A DNA stretch of 64,000 nucleotides from Paraphoma chrysanthemicola (taxonomy: Eukaryota; Ascomycota; Dothideomycetes; Pleosporales; Phaeosphaeriaceae), in NCBI GenBank assembly GCA_020744225.1, contig JAGMWG010000006.1:248001-312000 (forward strand), read 5' to 3'. This document shows, piece after piece, positions 21,487 through 33,150 of this stretch; the stretch's first letter is position 1, and each line of letters begins with the position of its first letter. The notes beneath the pieces are model-generated. The model was not told the origin of the DNA and made no database searches. It was given only the letters and a program-made list of their open reading frames with translations. A program made the translations under genes and the position numbers.

Positions 21487-22563
21487 ATGTCGCAACGCAT
21501 TACTACGGCCACAAACCGAGATCGCTATACAGCAGACGAAGAAGATCCATTACTACCTCAACCTCCCCACCACTATGCACGATCATCCAAAGATGGAACG
21601 GCATCCGCATTCGCCGCATTTGGCTTGATTTGGACAATATTGTCTATCCAAGCATTTATTCGCTGGATTGCATCACCCACCGAGTTCCGGCCTGCTCCAG
21701 TCCTAGGGCCAGACGAGATTGAGACATGGCGTCTGGTAGCTCTACGTGTGTTCGAAGCACTCAGCGTCGGAGTCCTCTTTGCACATTTGTGGTTTTGCCT
21801 TTTTGTGCCGCTGTATCCGTGGCTCCGCAATTTTCGCAAGACCGATGAGAAGGGAGCTTTGACACTTGATGGGCGGCATGTGTATGGTGGATTGGTTGCC
21901 GTTTTCGCCGATGGCTTTCTCAACTGCCATGAGTATATCTTCATGTGGAATGCGCACAGCATCAATATGGGTGTATGGGCGAAATTTCTCCCGTTTCATA
22001 ACCACAACTCGTCGAGCCGGTATGCCGAGTCGCTTCTCTGGGGACCGCCAATGTATGTCTACTTCTGCGCAGGGTTCGGCATCTTGGGGCACCATCTTGC
22101 CCGCCGGATTCGAGACCGGTGGCCTACTTTGACCAACGCTGGACTTTTGACAATCGTGTGGGTTGTTGAAGTACTCTTCGACTTCGTTATCGAAAACGCA
22201 GCCATTAGAATCACCCAAGGCTACGGCTATGCGAAGACTTATGGGCCACTCACGCTGTTCCCTGGAAAGGTCTATCAGTTTCCGATATACGAGTCCATCT
22301 TCGTAGGCAGCTTGGGCTGCTTGTTCACAGCGATGAGGCTGAAAGCTTTCGACGACCCAGACGGACTTTCGCCCATTGAAAAAGGCTATTGGAACTGGCC
22401 TCATCGACTCCAAGGTGCTATCAGATCTTTCGCAATCATTGGGTTTTGCGCTGCAGCCGTCCTGATGCTGTATCACTTACCACTGAATTGGCTGGGAGTC
22501 ATTGGAGATTGTCATGCAGATATGCCAAGCTACATGAAGCCAGGTCCTGTACATCGTCTGTGA
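21487..22563 (+). CDS. AveC/spirocyclase-like polytopic membrane protein (cluster gene 2)
   Basis: This is a single exon of 358 residues. An acidic dileucine-like N-terminus (DEEDPLLPQP) is followed by about eight hydrophobic segments. Blocks include ADGFLNCHEYIFMWNAHSIN, GPPMYVYFCAGFGILG, VVEVLFDFVIENAAIRITQG and YQFPIYESIFVGSLG. The Asp...Glu-Asn pair, the downstream Tyr-Gln-Phe-Pro-x-Tyr-Glu and the early Asp/Asn/His block are the pattern I associate with AveC-like proteins. These are bacterial polyketide spiroketal-forming membrane proteins, with homologues of unknown role in fungi. It is divergent from a shorter relative and convergent with a P450. No PKS is nearby, so the substrate must be made elsewhere or be non-polyketide. 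Confidence 0.55.
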   Translation: MSQRITTATNRDRYTADEEDPLLPQPPHHYARSSKDGTASAFAAFGLIWTILSIQAFIRWIASPTEFRPAPVLGPDEIETWRLVALRVFEALSVGVLFAHLWFCLFVPLYPWLRNFRKTDEKGALTLDGRHVYGGLVAVFADGFLNCHEYIFMWNAHSINMGVWAKFLPFHNHNSSSRYAESLLWGPPMYVYFCAGFGILGHHLARRIRDRWPTLTNAGLLTIVWVVEVLFDFVIENAAIRITQGYGYAKTYGPLTLFPGKVYQFPIYESIFVGSLGCLFTAMRLKAFDDPDGLSPIEKGYWNWPHRLQGAIRSFAIIGFCAAAVLMLYHLPLNWLGVIGDCHADMPSYMKPGPVHRL

Positions 22564-22993
22564 TCGAAGACAAGCACGCATCACAACCAGCTACCCAAGC
22601 TCAGGTGGAGCTTCACAATCATTGAGTTCTTCCTATAGTAGAACACACACTCTGTTGCGATATGCAGATATGGATCAATTTAGTCTTGAGAATGTAGATG
22701 ATTCAGCGGCAAGAAGTCCTGACGAAAGGACCAGTGGAACTCATCGGCAAAATCTCACTCCGATTGCTTTTACTCGTGCTGAAAAGTTCGATACGTCCCT
22801 TTCATTCTGACACACGGACACCAAACAGCGTGAGATGATGAGACTACCATGTAATCAACTATGGCTCCTCACGCGACGAGTATGATAGAGCAGGGGAAAG
22901 TCATCTGATCACATGTTTGCCCTTGCTTTCCGTTGTTCCCTGCATCCTATATATCTATGGAGTAATCTCGGATCCTCCCAGATGCTCGTTCTT
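22564..22993. other. Convergent intergenic spacer
   Basis: This spacer lies between the stop of the AveC-like gene and the stop of P450-1. No feature is seen. Confidence 0.5.
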
Positions 22994-24760
22994 TTACATG
23001 TTTCTTTTCGTCCTGGTCCAGTGTAGCCCCTCCTTCTCGGCTGTTCTCCATGCCTCTTCTACAATTCTAGCTCTATCGGGGCTTCTTGCTTCAAAATGAC
23101 AAGGAAAGCGCTCCGGTATTCCAAGGAAACCTTGCTCAGTCTTCGTCGATGGCTCGATCACCTTTCCCTCTTGGTCAACAGCTTTGGTGATGTTGAAAGC
23201 CCACAGTACACGCGCCATGTTGATGAACAGTGAATTCTGAGCGATGTGGACGCCTGGGCACGCTCTTCTCCCTGCACCGTAGGTAAAATGATCTCTATCC
23301 TCAGGTTCGGCTGTGGTCATTGCTTCCGCAGTTGAAAGTGGGTCATTGAGATAACGCGATGGATCGTATATCTCCGGCTGTCTCCATCGGTTATTGTCGT
23401 AGTGAATCGCCCTAACAGTGTCAACAGATGTCGGGAGAGGTAAACAAGGCCAAATCAGCGGTACACTTACCACCAATTCAATACCACGACAGATCCTTTG
23501 GGTATGAAGTAGCCTTCATACCAGTCGTCCTCTGTCGTCGCATGAGGTGTGCCCAATTTTGTTATTGGACGCCATCTTAGAGCTTCTTTCGCCATCGCGC
23601 GCACGTAAGGTAGACTTGACTCATCTGAAAATTCTGGCATACGGCCAGAGCCTACGACGCGATCAATCTCCTCCTGTCCCTTTTTGACAACATCTGGCCA
23701 CAGAAGACATGAGAGCAGCCAACTATTGATCACGGTTGATGTGGACTCACTGCCAGCCTCTACCATAGACCCCGCGGCATAAGCAGCTCCTTCTTCGTCG
23801 ATCCCATTCTTTTCAGGATGTGCCAAGTAGAAGTCCTTGACGAAACAATCAGGAGCGATGCCCTTCTCTATTTTCGCAACCAAATCACGATATAGTTCCA
23901 AGAATACAGCAGAGTCTTGCGCGTGCCATTCCCTGCCAACTTTCCACCAATTTTGGACGAGGACGGACGGCAATTTCGAGAGACTAGGAAAGCCGTCCAC
24001 GAGCCAAGCTCCTGGCTCAGCCATGAGCGTGAAGTGCTCGAGCACACTAAAAATCTTTTTAAACCAAGGATCGGTCCAGGTTGCCACGCGATGTCCGTAT
24101 GTAATCAACATAATTACGCTGTTGGCATATCTTCTATTGTGGTCATAGAACTCCCAGTCGTCCTTGGCATGAAGTAGTTCCCAGATGACCTGCTTTGACT
24201 CAAAGTCTTGAACCGGGATGTACGATTGAGAGGTTTTCAAGTTCAGAGCGGCGTGACTGACTTTGCGAAGAGCGCGCCATTCCTCGCTGTACGGCATAAA
24301 GAATTGCCGCTTCTTGTTCGATACCGCCTCGAACGCCTGATTCCTCGTCAGCTTTGTGGAAGGTGATATTTTTCACCGGAATCTTCACCATGGGCATTCG
24401 TGGTCTGGATGAATAGATTGAACCCCGCTTATCCATGAGGTCTTTCACTGCTTTGGGCGAGTTCAGCCAGATGAAGTTCGTGCCACCCATTCTGGTGTAC
24501 ACGATCGAGCCATACTTCCTCATCCATTCCGTCGTGATTTCTGGGATTTTATCCGGATCTCTGAGAGAGAGCAAATTTCCAACAAGAGGTAGACCTCTTG
24601 GTCCAGGAGGCAATTGCTTGTATCGTTTATCGCGTGTCAACCAGAGATAGATCAGAGTAGCGAGCTATAAATCATGAGATATGTCATCATGCTTGGCCAA
24701 ACTACTCACAATGAGCGAGGCGGAAGCATAAGCCAAAGTCTTATCTAGATGTGCTGGCAT
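22994..24760 (-). CDS. Cytochrome P450 monooxygenase 1 (cluster gene 3)
   Basis: The model is complement(join(22994..23411, 23471..24336, 24377..24664, 24710..24760)), 540 residues. All introns are GT-AG and the sum keeps frame. A membrane anchor spans the first junction (ASASLI/LATLIYLWL), followed by the proline hinge LPPGPRGLPLVGN. The I-helix region is AAGSMVEAGSESTSTV, where the canonical A/G-G-x-D/E-T-T is modified to AGSEST. ExxR is KEALRWRP and the heme loop FTYGAGRRACPGVH, with the cysteine ligand. It resembles the fungal group annotated as O-methylsterigmatocystin oxidoreductase-like. The second cluster P450 shares the same layout and length, suggesting an old duplication. The heme-binding exon junction falls between LNWW and AIHYD. 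Confidence 0.9.
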
Positions 24761-25504
24761 GCTCGTGGATTGAATTTTGTATGGCGAACGTTGCCGATGT
24801 GGTAGTCTCTGCTTTTTGGGACACCACCCTAATTGATTGGATATATCTCTGAGGACTATCTTTCGCCGGAAGCCAATGCGCGTTTCGAAGTCGGAATGAT
24901 GTGCTGCGTTCACTAGCCCGGACCTTTACCTCCGGACTCCGGACCAATCGGACGATCGTCTAATATCCGCCGGGCACATTTGCTCCAACATCCGGTTCCA
25001 TTGAGAGGTGTTGCAGTTGCCTTAGGCACGTATTGTCTAGTAAAGGACCTTTGGTTCATTCTGTGGGTTATGTGCTGGCTAACACAACATCATACCATGC
25101 ACCTAATGGTAGCCTCGCACACACCAGGACTTAATTCAGGATATTTCGATGCACTTGCCTAGAAGTACAGTGACTTGTTAGCTGCGGCGGAACAAAGAAT
25201 CTTCCCTGTCTGCAAAGTCATTTACGGGCAGCGCAGATAGATGCGAATGCTGCTAGAGCAGTAAAGACAGCCCTTATATCATAGCCTAGAGCCCTTCAGT
25301 ATATTGTAAAAGACTTAATGCAGACGCAAACGCTCACGAAGGCATTTGAGAGTGTCCCACAGGAGTTACCACGATGCGATAGAGGCCTGCGAGGTAGTGG
25401 GTATTTTCCATTGTGCTGCATCACATCATCTAGCAAGACGTCGGTAGCAGAGTTGTGAATTGGATACAAGAGCACAAAAGTCATCATTTGTTTGAAATAA
25501 ATCG
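24761..25504. promoter_or_regulatory. P450-1 promoter and regulator 3' region
   Basis: The first 240 bp upstream of P450-1 contain three close CCGGA elements (24918-24945) and a TCCGGTTC near 24992, the densest group in the cluster. The rest shows no gene. Confidence 0.4.
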
Positions 25505-28264
25505 TCATAAATAGGAGGCATCAGATCCAGCTTCTAGGAAGAAGTCTGCTCCCATGGCAGACACATGCGGTATCGATGGCATGAACGTTGGCCAGTTGTC
25601 CAATAAGAAGCTATTCTCATCAAAGTACCCAAACTACAGACAAATTAGCTTGCATCAAGCCCGACAGAATCAAATATCTCACCCCGTTGATGGCTGCGGA
25701 TTGAGTGTCATCAATGCTTCCTGTGTTGGAGGTCCGTGATTCTGCTTCCATATGGGACGTTGGTATCGAAACGAGGTCTTTATCGCGCGACCTTTTCGCC
25801 GCGGCACGGGCAATACTGGTAAGCTGGCCAATGAAAGGAAAGGATAGTCTCGAAGATGAGTAGTACTCAAGGTAGCCGAAGTGTCCCGTGACAATATCCA
25901 TGAGCGCCAGATCTGCGGGCACAGTTGACAGGCTAGGATATTTGAGGATGTAGATGAATATGTTTATCAGTCCGAGCAGTGGGTAGAAAAAAACGAGCCT
26001 ATAATACTGTGAGTAAAGCCACAAGACTTTGTACCGGTACTGACCATGCTGGCCACGGTTTACGAGAGTCAATATGCTTGACAGCTAAGACAATCTGCCT
26101 TGAAGCTTCCACGAGAGACTTTGTGCTGATTGGAATTTGCCTCCTTGATGCAGGGCTAGCTTCGTCCCAAATTTTGGACGAGGACCATGGGTAGACAAAG
26201 ATGGAATGTATAGCAACCAAGCTTCCGTAATATGCGAAATGCAAGTACAGCGCCAAAGACGGATTGGAGATATTCTGGTGTAAAGGTATTCCAGGCTGTA
26301 TGTCGCTTGGTATACTATCACGCCATGAATTCAAGTGACGCTCGAGGTCTTGAGCTCGTTGTGCAAGCACAGTTGGGTGGTCTTTGGAACTTCGTACCGA
26401 AGTAAGATCCTTGGCGATTTGGGAAGCAATCTTAGCGTGTGAGATTACGTGCAGAACGAACGTAGCGTTAGGAATAATTTCGCAGTTATCTTGTGCTGTT
26501 GGCGACTCGCAGCTGATATCATCATCATCAATAGCCTGCGCCTCGTCAGCTTGTATCGCTTCGGGATGATTGATGAGATGGAGAGTATACCGAAGGTCGG
26601 CCCGATCGATATGCTATATGTTTATCATAAGCGTAGATGATCCAGAACAGCCAACGCCGATTTTGAAAGTCGCTATGCTGTATGTCCCATGCCTCGAGGG
26701 GTTGCCGGTGCAGTCCCTTCGATTGAGCTAATCTCGCGGCATTTGAAATCAACATGTACTCCAGTGCGGGATTACCCAAGCCTTCCGTGTAAAATGCCTA
26801 GAGCAAGTTAGCACTAGTCACACTACTTATGACTAGCCTAGGGCTTACCATGGTTACAAGCGCTTGAATCGCCATGAGACCCGAACGCATATACACAAGC
26901 TCCGTGTGTACTGATAGCGCGTTTTCAAAGTACTTCCATGACTCCGTTTGGGACAGATCGAAGGAATCAGCCTGAGCTTTCTGTGCAAAGTACACTTTGC
27001 AACCGGATGCATATACTGCATTGCGAAGTGCGTACCACTCCGCATCATCGTTCTTGTGGCCGTTTGTGAAGAAGTCGTTCAAACGAATCTCAAACTGCGC
27101 TCGATTTATGACAGCAAACACGCTCTCTAGTGACTGCTGAAAATATGCTACAACAGCATCAGTGTTAATCAGCAAAAGTGGAGTAGCCAACATACCATCC
27201 ATGTAAAGGCGAGCGGTATCATGATCAGGCTCATGTGCCCTATCTAAAGATAACCTCTTGTCCAATTTTAAGGGCCTCGTGGTTTCTAGCGAAAACGTGC
27301 TAGCGCTGGAAGCAAATTCGGGCGCACTGCCTACCCGCGAAATCCATCTCACCGCCGGGGTCGAGCAGATAGACAAATACGACATCGGACCTAAAGTTCT
27401 TAGCTTACTAGTCCATGCCGGAGCCCGAATAACTACGAACCATGGTGCTCGAAATGGCTCTAAGGACATGATCAGTGCTTTGAGCTTGCCCGATGATCTG
27501 TTTTGATGCTTACTATTTGTGGCGAAACAACGCTTTCCTCTGCCCAAGTCTTAGGAGTCGGTAATTGGGTGACATTTGGAATGGGAGCTATGTTTGATCT
27601 AGTAGCAAATGTGGAGTCGACGGAGCGAGATGAACTGCCATTGCCGACAGATGCTGTCTGATTACTGGTTGGCGTTGGTAGTGCACCACATGGGCCTCCA
27701 AAGTCGAGGGCACTTCTATCCGCGGTGATACTCCCGTTGGAGAGACTATCAGGATAGAGTGCGTTAGCTTGGAAGTCGTTCGTCTCGACTGCAGGACTGA
27801 GATCAGCCACAAGCGTTTCTCTTGTCGTGTTGTTGTCCATTGGAAGCTGAGCTATGGGGGTCTCGGTCGGTATTGATTCCGACCGCCCTGGGAGGCCGAG
27901 GTCCATACCACGCCCTTCCATTGCCATGCGAAACATTTCTTCCATTTGTGCAAGACGATCCTCAAGGACTTTGGTAGCTTCGTTGGGTCTCTTACGACCA
28001 CGTTGCGGAGGATTAGCAAACACGCAAACCTCGCCATGACTCTGAGTCGATGAAATTAGAGACTGGTTCAGGAAGGTACCAGGACAGATGTGGCACGGTC
28101 AAATACGCACTATACAGTTGCTGCATGGTCGTTCGCCGTTGCCTGCGTCAACAGTCTATCAGTTGAAAATAACGAATACAGACAGGTCCTGGCTCACATT
28201 TCGCTTTTTTGGCTCGGCAGTAATTACAGGCGACAGAGCATTTGTTTCCTTCTCTTGGGGCCAT
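25505..28264 (-). CDS. Zn2Cys6 transcription factor, cluster regulator
   Basis: A ten-exon model gives 764 residues with every junction in frame: 28198..28264, 28111..28142, 27514..28041, 27437..27459, 27196..27398, 26849..27147, 26591..26797, 26045..26535, 25683..25998 and 25505..25633 (complement). The N-terminus reads ACNYCRAKKAKCNGERPCSNC and then ISHGEVC, a complete C6 zinc cluster assembled from three exons. A basic linker (PPQRGRKR) and coiled coil follow. The middle has the fungal_trans domain: TLGPMSYLSICSTPAVRWIS, DDAEWYALRNAVYASGC, RRWLFWIIYAYDKHIAYRSGRPS, and then an acidic DDDDIS block. It includes a 23-nt exon and a 32-nt exon. It lies inside the metabolic cluster and is its likely pathway-specific activator (inference). 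Related proteins are annotated as XlnR/AmdR-like. Confidence 0.88.
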
Positions 28265-29497
28265 TCTGTCTCTCAGCTCAGAAGCTCGCAGCAGAATATC
28301 ATTTAGCGTTTGGCGCGATATACTATTGCGCGGAGCGAGTATCACATGCCCTATTAGCGAACAATGTCGAAAGGCCTTTTGCGGGGTTGCGGGGTTGCGG
28401 GGTTTCGGCAATCGACTCGCACTCGGTTGGCACAAAACCCGCTCGGATTCAAACTCTGTGAAGCCAATATGTAAGAACTAACCTCTGATGATGATCTTGA
28501 GGCGCGATATACATCTTGACCAATCAAAGCTTCTGTGCAAGATAAATTTCGCATTGCCTAACCAGACTCCTAGACGTTCATCACGCCGTAGACTTACGAT
28601 CCAGATCGCATCCTCTGGCTACACTTCAACATGTCTGATGGGACATTCCTGGAGGCCTTCGCGTGCATTTAGAGCCTCAGCGCAAGTTCTATGATACACT
28701 GAAGACCTTCCATTTAGCTACTATGAGTGCAAAGTAAGTAGCGCTAGCGTTCGGAGATATTCAAGCTGCATGATCTCAAGTGTGTGTGTGTAGTAGATGA
28801 AGTTTCCCATTGGGGGTGCTAATGTGCAGAACTATCGTTCCACAAATATGCACGCACGAGTCATTCGCAGACGGAACCACGTGCGGACCCACACGTGATG
28901 GCTACTGTCGAAGGAAGAAATGATATCATGGAAGGGTATCGCTAGTCGCCGCCATCGCATCCTGACTGTATCAATTCTTGACATAGATGCAACCGGCATT
29001 TTACTCTTTTGAGAAATCGGTGTAGCTCTAGTCAGTAGAAGGGTACTCAAAGGTGAAGTTACTGCAAGAAGTAACGTGGAGCATGCTTGCGGGGATCACG
29101 CGGAAATAGCTCTCAGTAAATCAGAGGCTGTGGGATGCTCCAGGATCACTTATGATGAGGCTCAAAAATGCCCACACAAGCCCGTAAGAATTAGGCTCGT
29201 GGATGAAGGCATTGAATGGCTGAAGTACAACCCCTTCGCAACTAAATATTCTCTTTCTCTTTCCATAGTATCAAACAAGGTACTGTCGGTTTCGCATAGG
29301 GCGGAGCTATCCATCTTTCCCGCAGTCCGAGTTCTTCGTGATCCAAGTCCGGTTCTATCAAGTCCCGGAACGTGCGAACCCGACCTCCGCCTTTAAGGCC
29401 TGGGCAATCACTTTCTGACAATACGTCTTGGTTTATATACAGTGAATGCCATAAGAAGCAAGGTAATAACTACGGAGTAATCAAGTACAATCCAATT
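28265..29497. other. Divergent promoter, regulator / FAD monooxygenase
   Basis: About 1.2 kb. A (GT)n-like GTGTGTGTGT run is near 28780. CCGG elements (GTCCGGTT near 29347, CCCGGAAC near 29364) and a TATATACA box at about 29437 lie on the monooxygenase side. Short open frames do not look coding. Confidence 0.45.
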
Positions 29498-31021
29498 ATG
29501 AGTTCTGCCAACAATCTCTCTGTCCTTGTAGTCGGCGCCGGCTTTGGCGGGCTTGCTTGTGCGATCGCATTGGCCAAGCAAGGCATCGATGTTCGCGTTT
29601 TCGAGCTGGCAGAGGACTTAACAAGGCAAGGCAAGTGACTCTACATGAAAGAAACCACAAGATTGTCCATTGATCTGGAGGCAGGTGACGTCATAATGGT
29701 CGGATCCAATGCTACTCGGATCATATCTAAGTGGGGCGGAGGCCTGATGGACGAGATCTGGAAGATGGCAGCGCAACCTAGCACATTAAAGATCCAAGAC
29801 AAAAGTGGAAAGCTTCTACTGGAACAACCTCTGGCCAATGACTTCGACGGCTTTCCAAACATCTACACCAATCGGACGAAATTGCAAAACTTACTCTATA
29901 GACATGCATTAGAACTGGGCGTGCGGTTCACATTCGGCACCCGTGTTACAGAATACTTCGAGAACGATACGGAAGCTGGATTTTCGGTGAATGGAGCCAG
30001 GTACTCTGCAGATGCCGTGCTAGTGGGAGACGGAGTTCATAGCAAGGGCCGATCCTTTCTCACAGGAATCCCAGAAAAGGCACTAAAGAGTGGTTTTGCG
30101 GTATACCGATCTTGGTTTCCTCTGGATAACTTACGTGGAAGCGACTTGACCCGCCAAATTGCGGATGCAGACGAAGACCAATTTGCTATTTGGATTGCCG
30201 AGGACACTCATGCAGTGTTGACCACAAATGTCAAGCAGCAGACTTGCACATGTTTTGCTACACACAAAGTTGGACATTCTTTACATTCGCATTGAAGAAA
30301 TACTAATCTTGTGCAGGACTTGACCGATATCGAGGAGTCCTGGCACTTGAAAGGTAGTGTTGATGACATGTTAAATGTTGTAAATGGGTGGGATCCGGTG
30401 TTACGCGAGATAATTCGGTCTATTCCTCCGGATGATCTTATTGATCATAAGCTTCTCTGGAGAAATCCTAATAAGAAATGGGTCTCCGGAAGAGGTCGAA
30501 TTGCGCTGGTTGGCGACGCGGCACACCCTCACCTTGCAACGTCGGGTACCGGCGGAGCACAAGCTATAGAAGACGGGGCAACGCTTGCCATTCTAATAAC
30601 GAGAGCTGGTCGCCACGAGCTTCCAATGGCGTTAAGAGCTTATGAGCGTCTTCGGTATGCTCATATCGGGCTCCGTTGTCAAATATTTGACTAACGAAAC
30701 TTGCGCAGATTTGAGCGAACAAGCCTAACGCAGCGGATGGGATGGGAAACGCGTCACCGCTGGCATCAAACAGACTGGGAAGCTGTTGCTGCAAATCCAG
30801 AGTTTCTGAAATTGCCACAACCGGAGTGGCTCAATGGGCACGATGCTGAAGAATATGCGGCTACTCATTTCGACAAAGTTGTTGAGCGCCTGAGGAACGG
30901 CTCTCCATTCCAGTCATCGAACATTCCTACAGGACACGTACACAAGGACTGGACGATTGAGGAAATGATGGCGCGCGAGGGACAAAAGCCTGATGCAACT
31001 TTCTATCAGGTCGATAATTAG
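29498..31021 (+). CDS. FAD-dependent monooxygenase, salicylate-hydroxylase-like (cluster gene 5)
   Basis: The model is join(29498..29630, 29685..30268, 30317..30654, 30709..31021), 455 residues, in frame throughout. The first intron is GC-AG (CAAG/GCAAGT...GGCAG, 54 nt) and removes an in-frame TGA. The dinucleotide fold is LVVGAGFGGLACAIALA, then SNATRIISKWG. The DG motif is ADAVLVGDGVHS. The second FAD motif GRIALVGDAAHPHLATSG is followed by GGAQAIEDGATLA. These are diagnostic of class A flavoprotein hydroxylases, which insert oxygen into aromatic or enolic substrates or carry out epoxidation using NAD(P)H. No signal peptide or C-terminal TM is seen, so it is soluble. It is central in the cluster. 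Confidence 0.9.
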
Positions 31022-31464
31022 GAGAAAACGTTTTTGCATGACTATTATGACAGTTCTGTGCATATGTGAAGCCATTTTAGATCATCAGGGAATTGAGTTC
31101 CGCTAGTAGAGTTCCGTACATACATCTACTTGAATAATAGCACACAATCTGTCTGCTTATCCTTGCATTCTGACAGCACAAAGTTCGAAAGACCATGAAA
31201 GGCCTACAAAATAGAAACAAAAATTGTAGAGTAGCTTTGTTTGACCATTCAATGCTCACTATGTCAGGTTTGTACTCTTGCTGTAATTTTTTCCTTGATG
31301 ATGCATGGCGATTATATCAAGATACGGGGGTGTGGGAATGGACCAAACTTCATGGGGAGAGATAAAAGGCGAGCTGGGTGATTTGACAATAGTTTTGTAC
31401 TTCATTCAATGTCGGCGACGCTATCCAGAAACTTCATACACAAACCAAACTCGCAAGAGGTTCT
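31022..31464. other. Convergent intergenic spacer
   Basis: This lies between the monooxygenase and SDR stops. A possible extra SDR 3' exon is discussed in that entry; nothing else is seen. Confidence 0.45.
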
Positions 31465-32547
31465 TCAGAACTTACTTTTGGAGTCCACGAGCAGAATCTC
31501 TTGAATAGGCCTGATGGCTCTCTCAATTATCTCCTTCGGTACTTCTGCCCCTCTCATGGTCTCTGCAGACTCATGACCTGGTGGCTGAATATTCCACTCC
31601 GGGACGACACGCTCACCGAACAATGAGATCTCATAAATGGTGCCACCACCGTACCTCCCTTCTGTAATGAGTTTAAGCTCTGCTTTCGCTACGTCCTCGG
31701 CACTTATCGAGTATGAATCGCTGTATCCATATCGCGCTGTGTGGTCTGGATCCGAGGTCCAGAGCGGTGTTTTGACGATGCTTATCATCACATAACGTAT
31801 TAGCAGAGAGTTTCAAAAGAAGGTTTGAGACATACCCTGGGCAAATCGCGACAACTTTAATTCCAGCCAGCTCCTCCAAAGGTTGCATTGATTTCGTGAA
31901 CCCCACTAGTGCATGTTTCGTTGCACTATACATGGGAGCTGGAAATTGAGAAGAGTAGCCGGCAATCGAAGCCATTATCAGCACAACCCCCTTCTTACCG
32001 CTACTTTTGAAGGCCCTGATAGCTAGGCGAGTAAGCTTGATAGGGTGGTTGACGTTGATTTGAACGGCTTTGTAGGTCTCCTCCTCAGTATCATCCCAGA
32101 AGTTGGACCATGTCTGGTGATCGTGATTAGCTAAGCGTCCAAATGTGTGCCTTCAAGCCAGGTGCTAACCATCCTGACTCGAAGCTGAAGATGAGTTGTC
32201 GTCATACCGGTTCAAATACTCCAGCTCCCGCAACGAAGACGTCCGGTACCTCTCCATAAGATCGGAGTGCGACTCTGGTGAGTTCTTTCAAGTCAGACCA
32301 TTTGCTGACGTCGCATTGGTGAAAGATTATGTTTTCGTCGAGGCTACCAGCATCTTCACTCAACCTCAGGTCTGCGATGATGATCTTGGCACCTTGGGCA
32401 TGAGCGGCTTTGCAAAATGCAAGATGAATGCCTGCCGATCTCGTTAGTTTCTGCGTTTTCCCGATGTGGTTGTGCAAGGAACAAACCAGACCCGCCTCCG
32501 GTCACCACCACGATTTTGCCGCGAAGCGAAATATCACCTACTGGCAT
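31465..32547 (-). CDS. Short-chain dehydrogenase/reductase (cluster gene 6)
   Basis: The model is complement(join(31465..31780, 31836..32113, 32208..32431, 32487..32547)), 292 residues. The first intron splits the cofactor motif: GKIVVVTGGGSG joins IHLAFCKAAHAQGAK to give the TGGGSGI Rossmann turn. Next are IIIADLRL (an Asp that favours NAD), the NAG-like VAGAGVFEP, the catalytic Ser region VLIMASIAGYSSQ, and the active-site YSATK. CPGIVKTPLW follows. The size is usual for classical SDRs of the 15-PGDH-like type. The last codons (SKSKF-stop) lie on a perfect donor (A/GTAAGT at about 31469-31474), so a further 3' exon reading TSPTLNEVQNY is possible. It would interconvert an alcohol and a ketone in the pathway. 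Confidence 0.88.
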
Positions 32548-33150
32548 TATGTGTCGATAGTCTAACCCTTTATCTAAGATATCTGGAAGTTTGTAAAATC
32601 TCGGCGCGAATTTATATTAATGATGCAGTAGTATGTTGCCAGATGGCCGGGGACTGGTCCGGTGGCCCACTCTCGGAACAGGATCAAGGCCATCCGGACG
32701 AAATCTGCCCTGATCGCAAAGGCACTTCTTCCCCGGAGAGAACGATGAGAAATTGCAAGTAATAGAAATCCATTCTAATTGGTCATAGATTCCAAGTATA
32801 TTCGGCCGCGCCCTTTTGCTATTCGGCCGGCTGTGTGCTATCATCACCTCCTAGAGACCTTCGCGCCTTTCTATACGCGTAGCATGATACTAATGTAGTA
32901 GTCACTACCTCCAAACGAATATAAAATAACTTTTCTAGCAGTAAGTGTATATACTCAGCCTAAACAACTAAGACTATGTTGTGATTCTTCTGGTCACCAC
33001 GTCACGGAATATACGGCCGAAAAGCAGAAGCACCTGGCCTAATATATTTGACCTTAATCGTTTAGTGATCATGTTGCTACGGACTTCAAAATCATTCTGT
33101 TTGGGCACATACGCCATCAACAAGGCGATCTTGGCGAAGTAAATTCCACA
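32548..33150. promoter_or_regulatory. SDR promoter and DUF3237 3' region
   Basis: The SDR-proximal part has GGTCCGGTGG (near 32658) and CATCCGGACG (near 32692). AT-rich sequence follows. No gene is seen. Confidence 0.4.
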
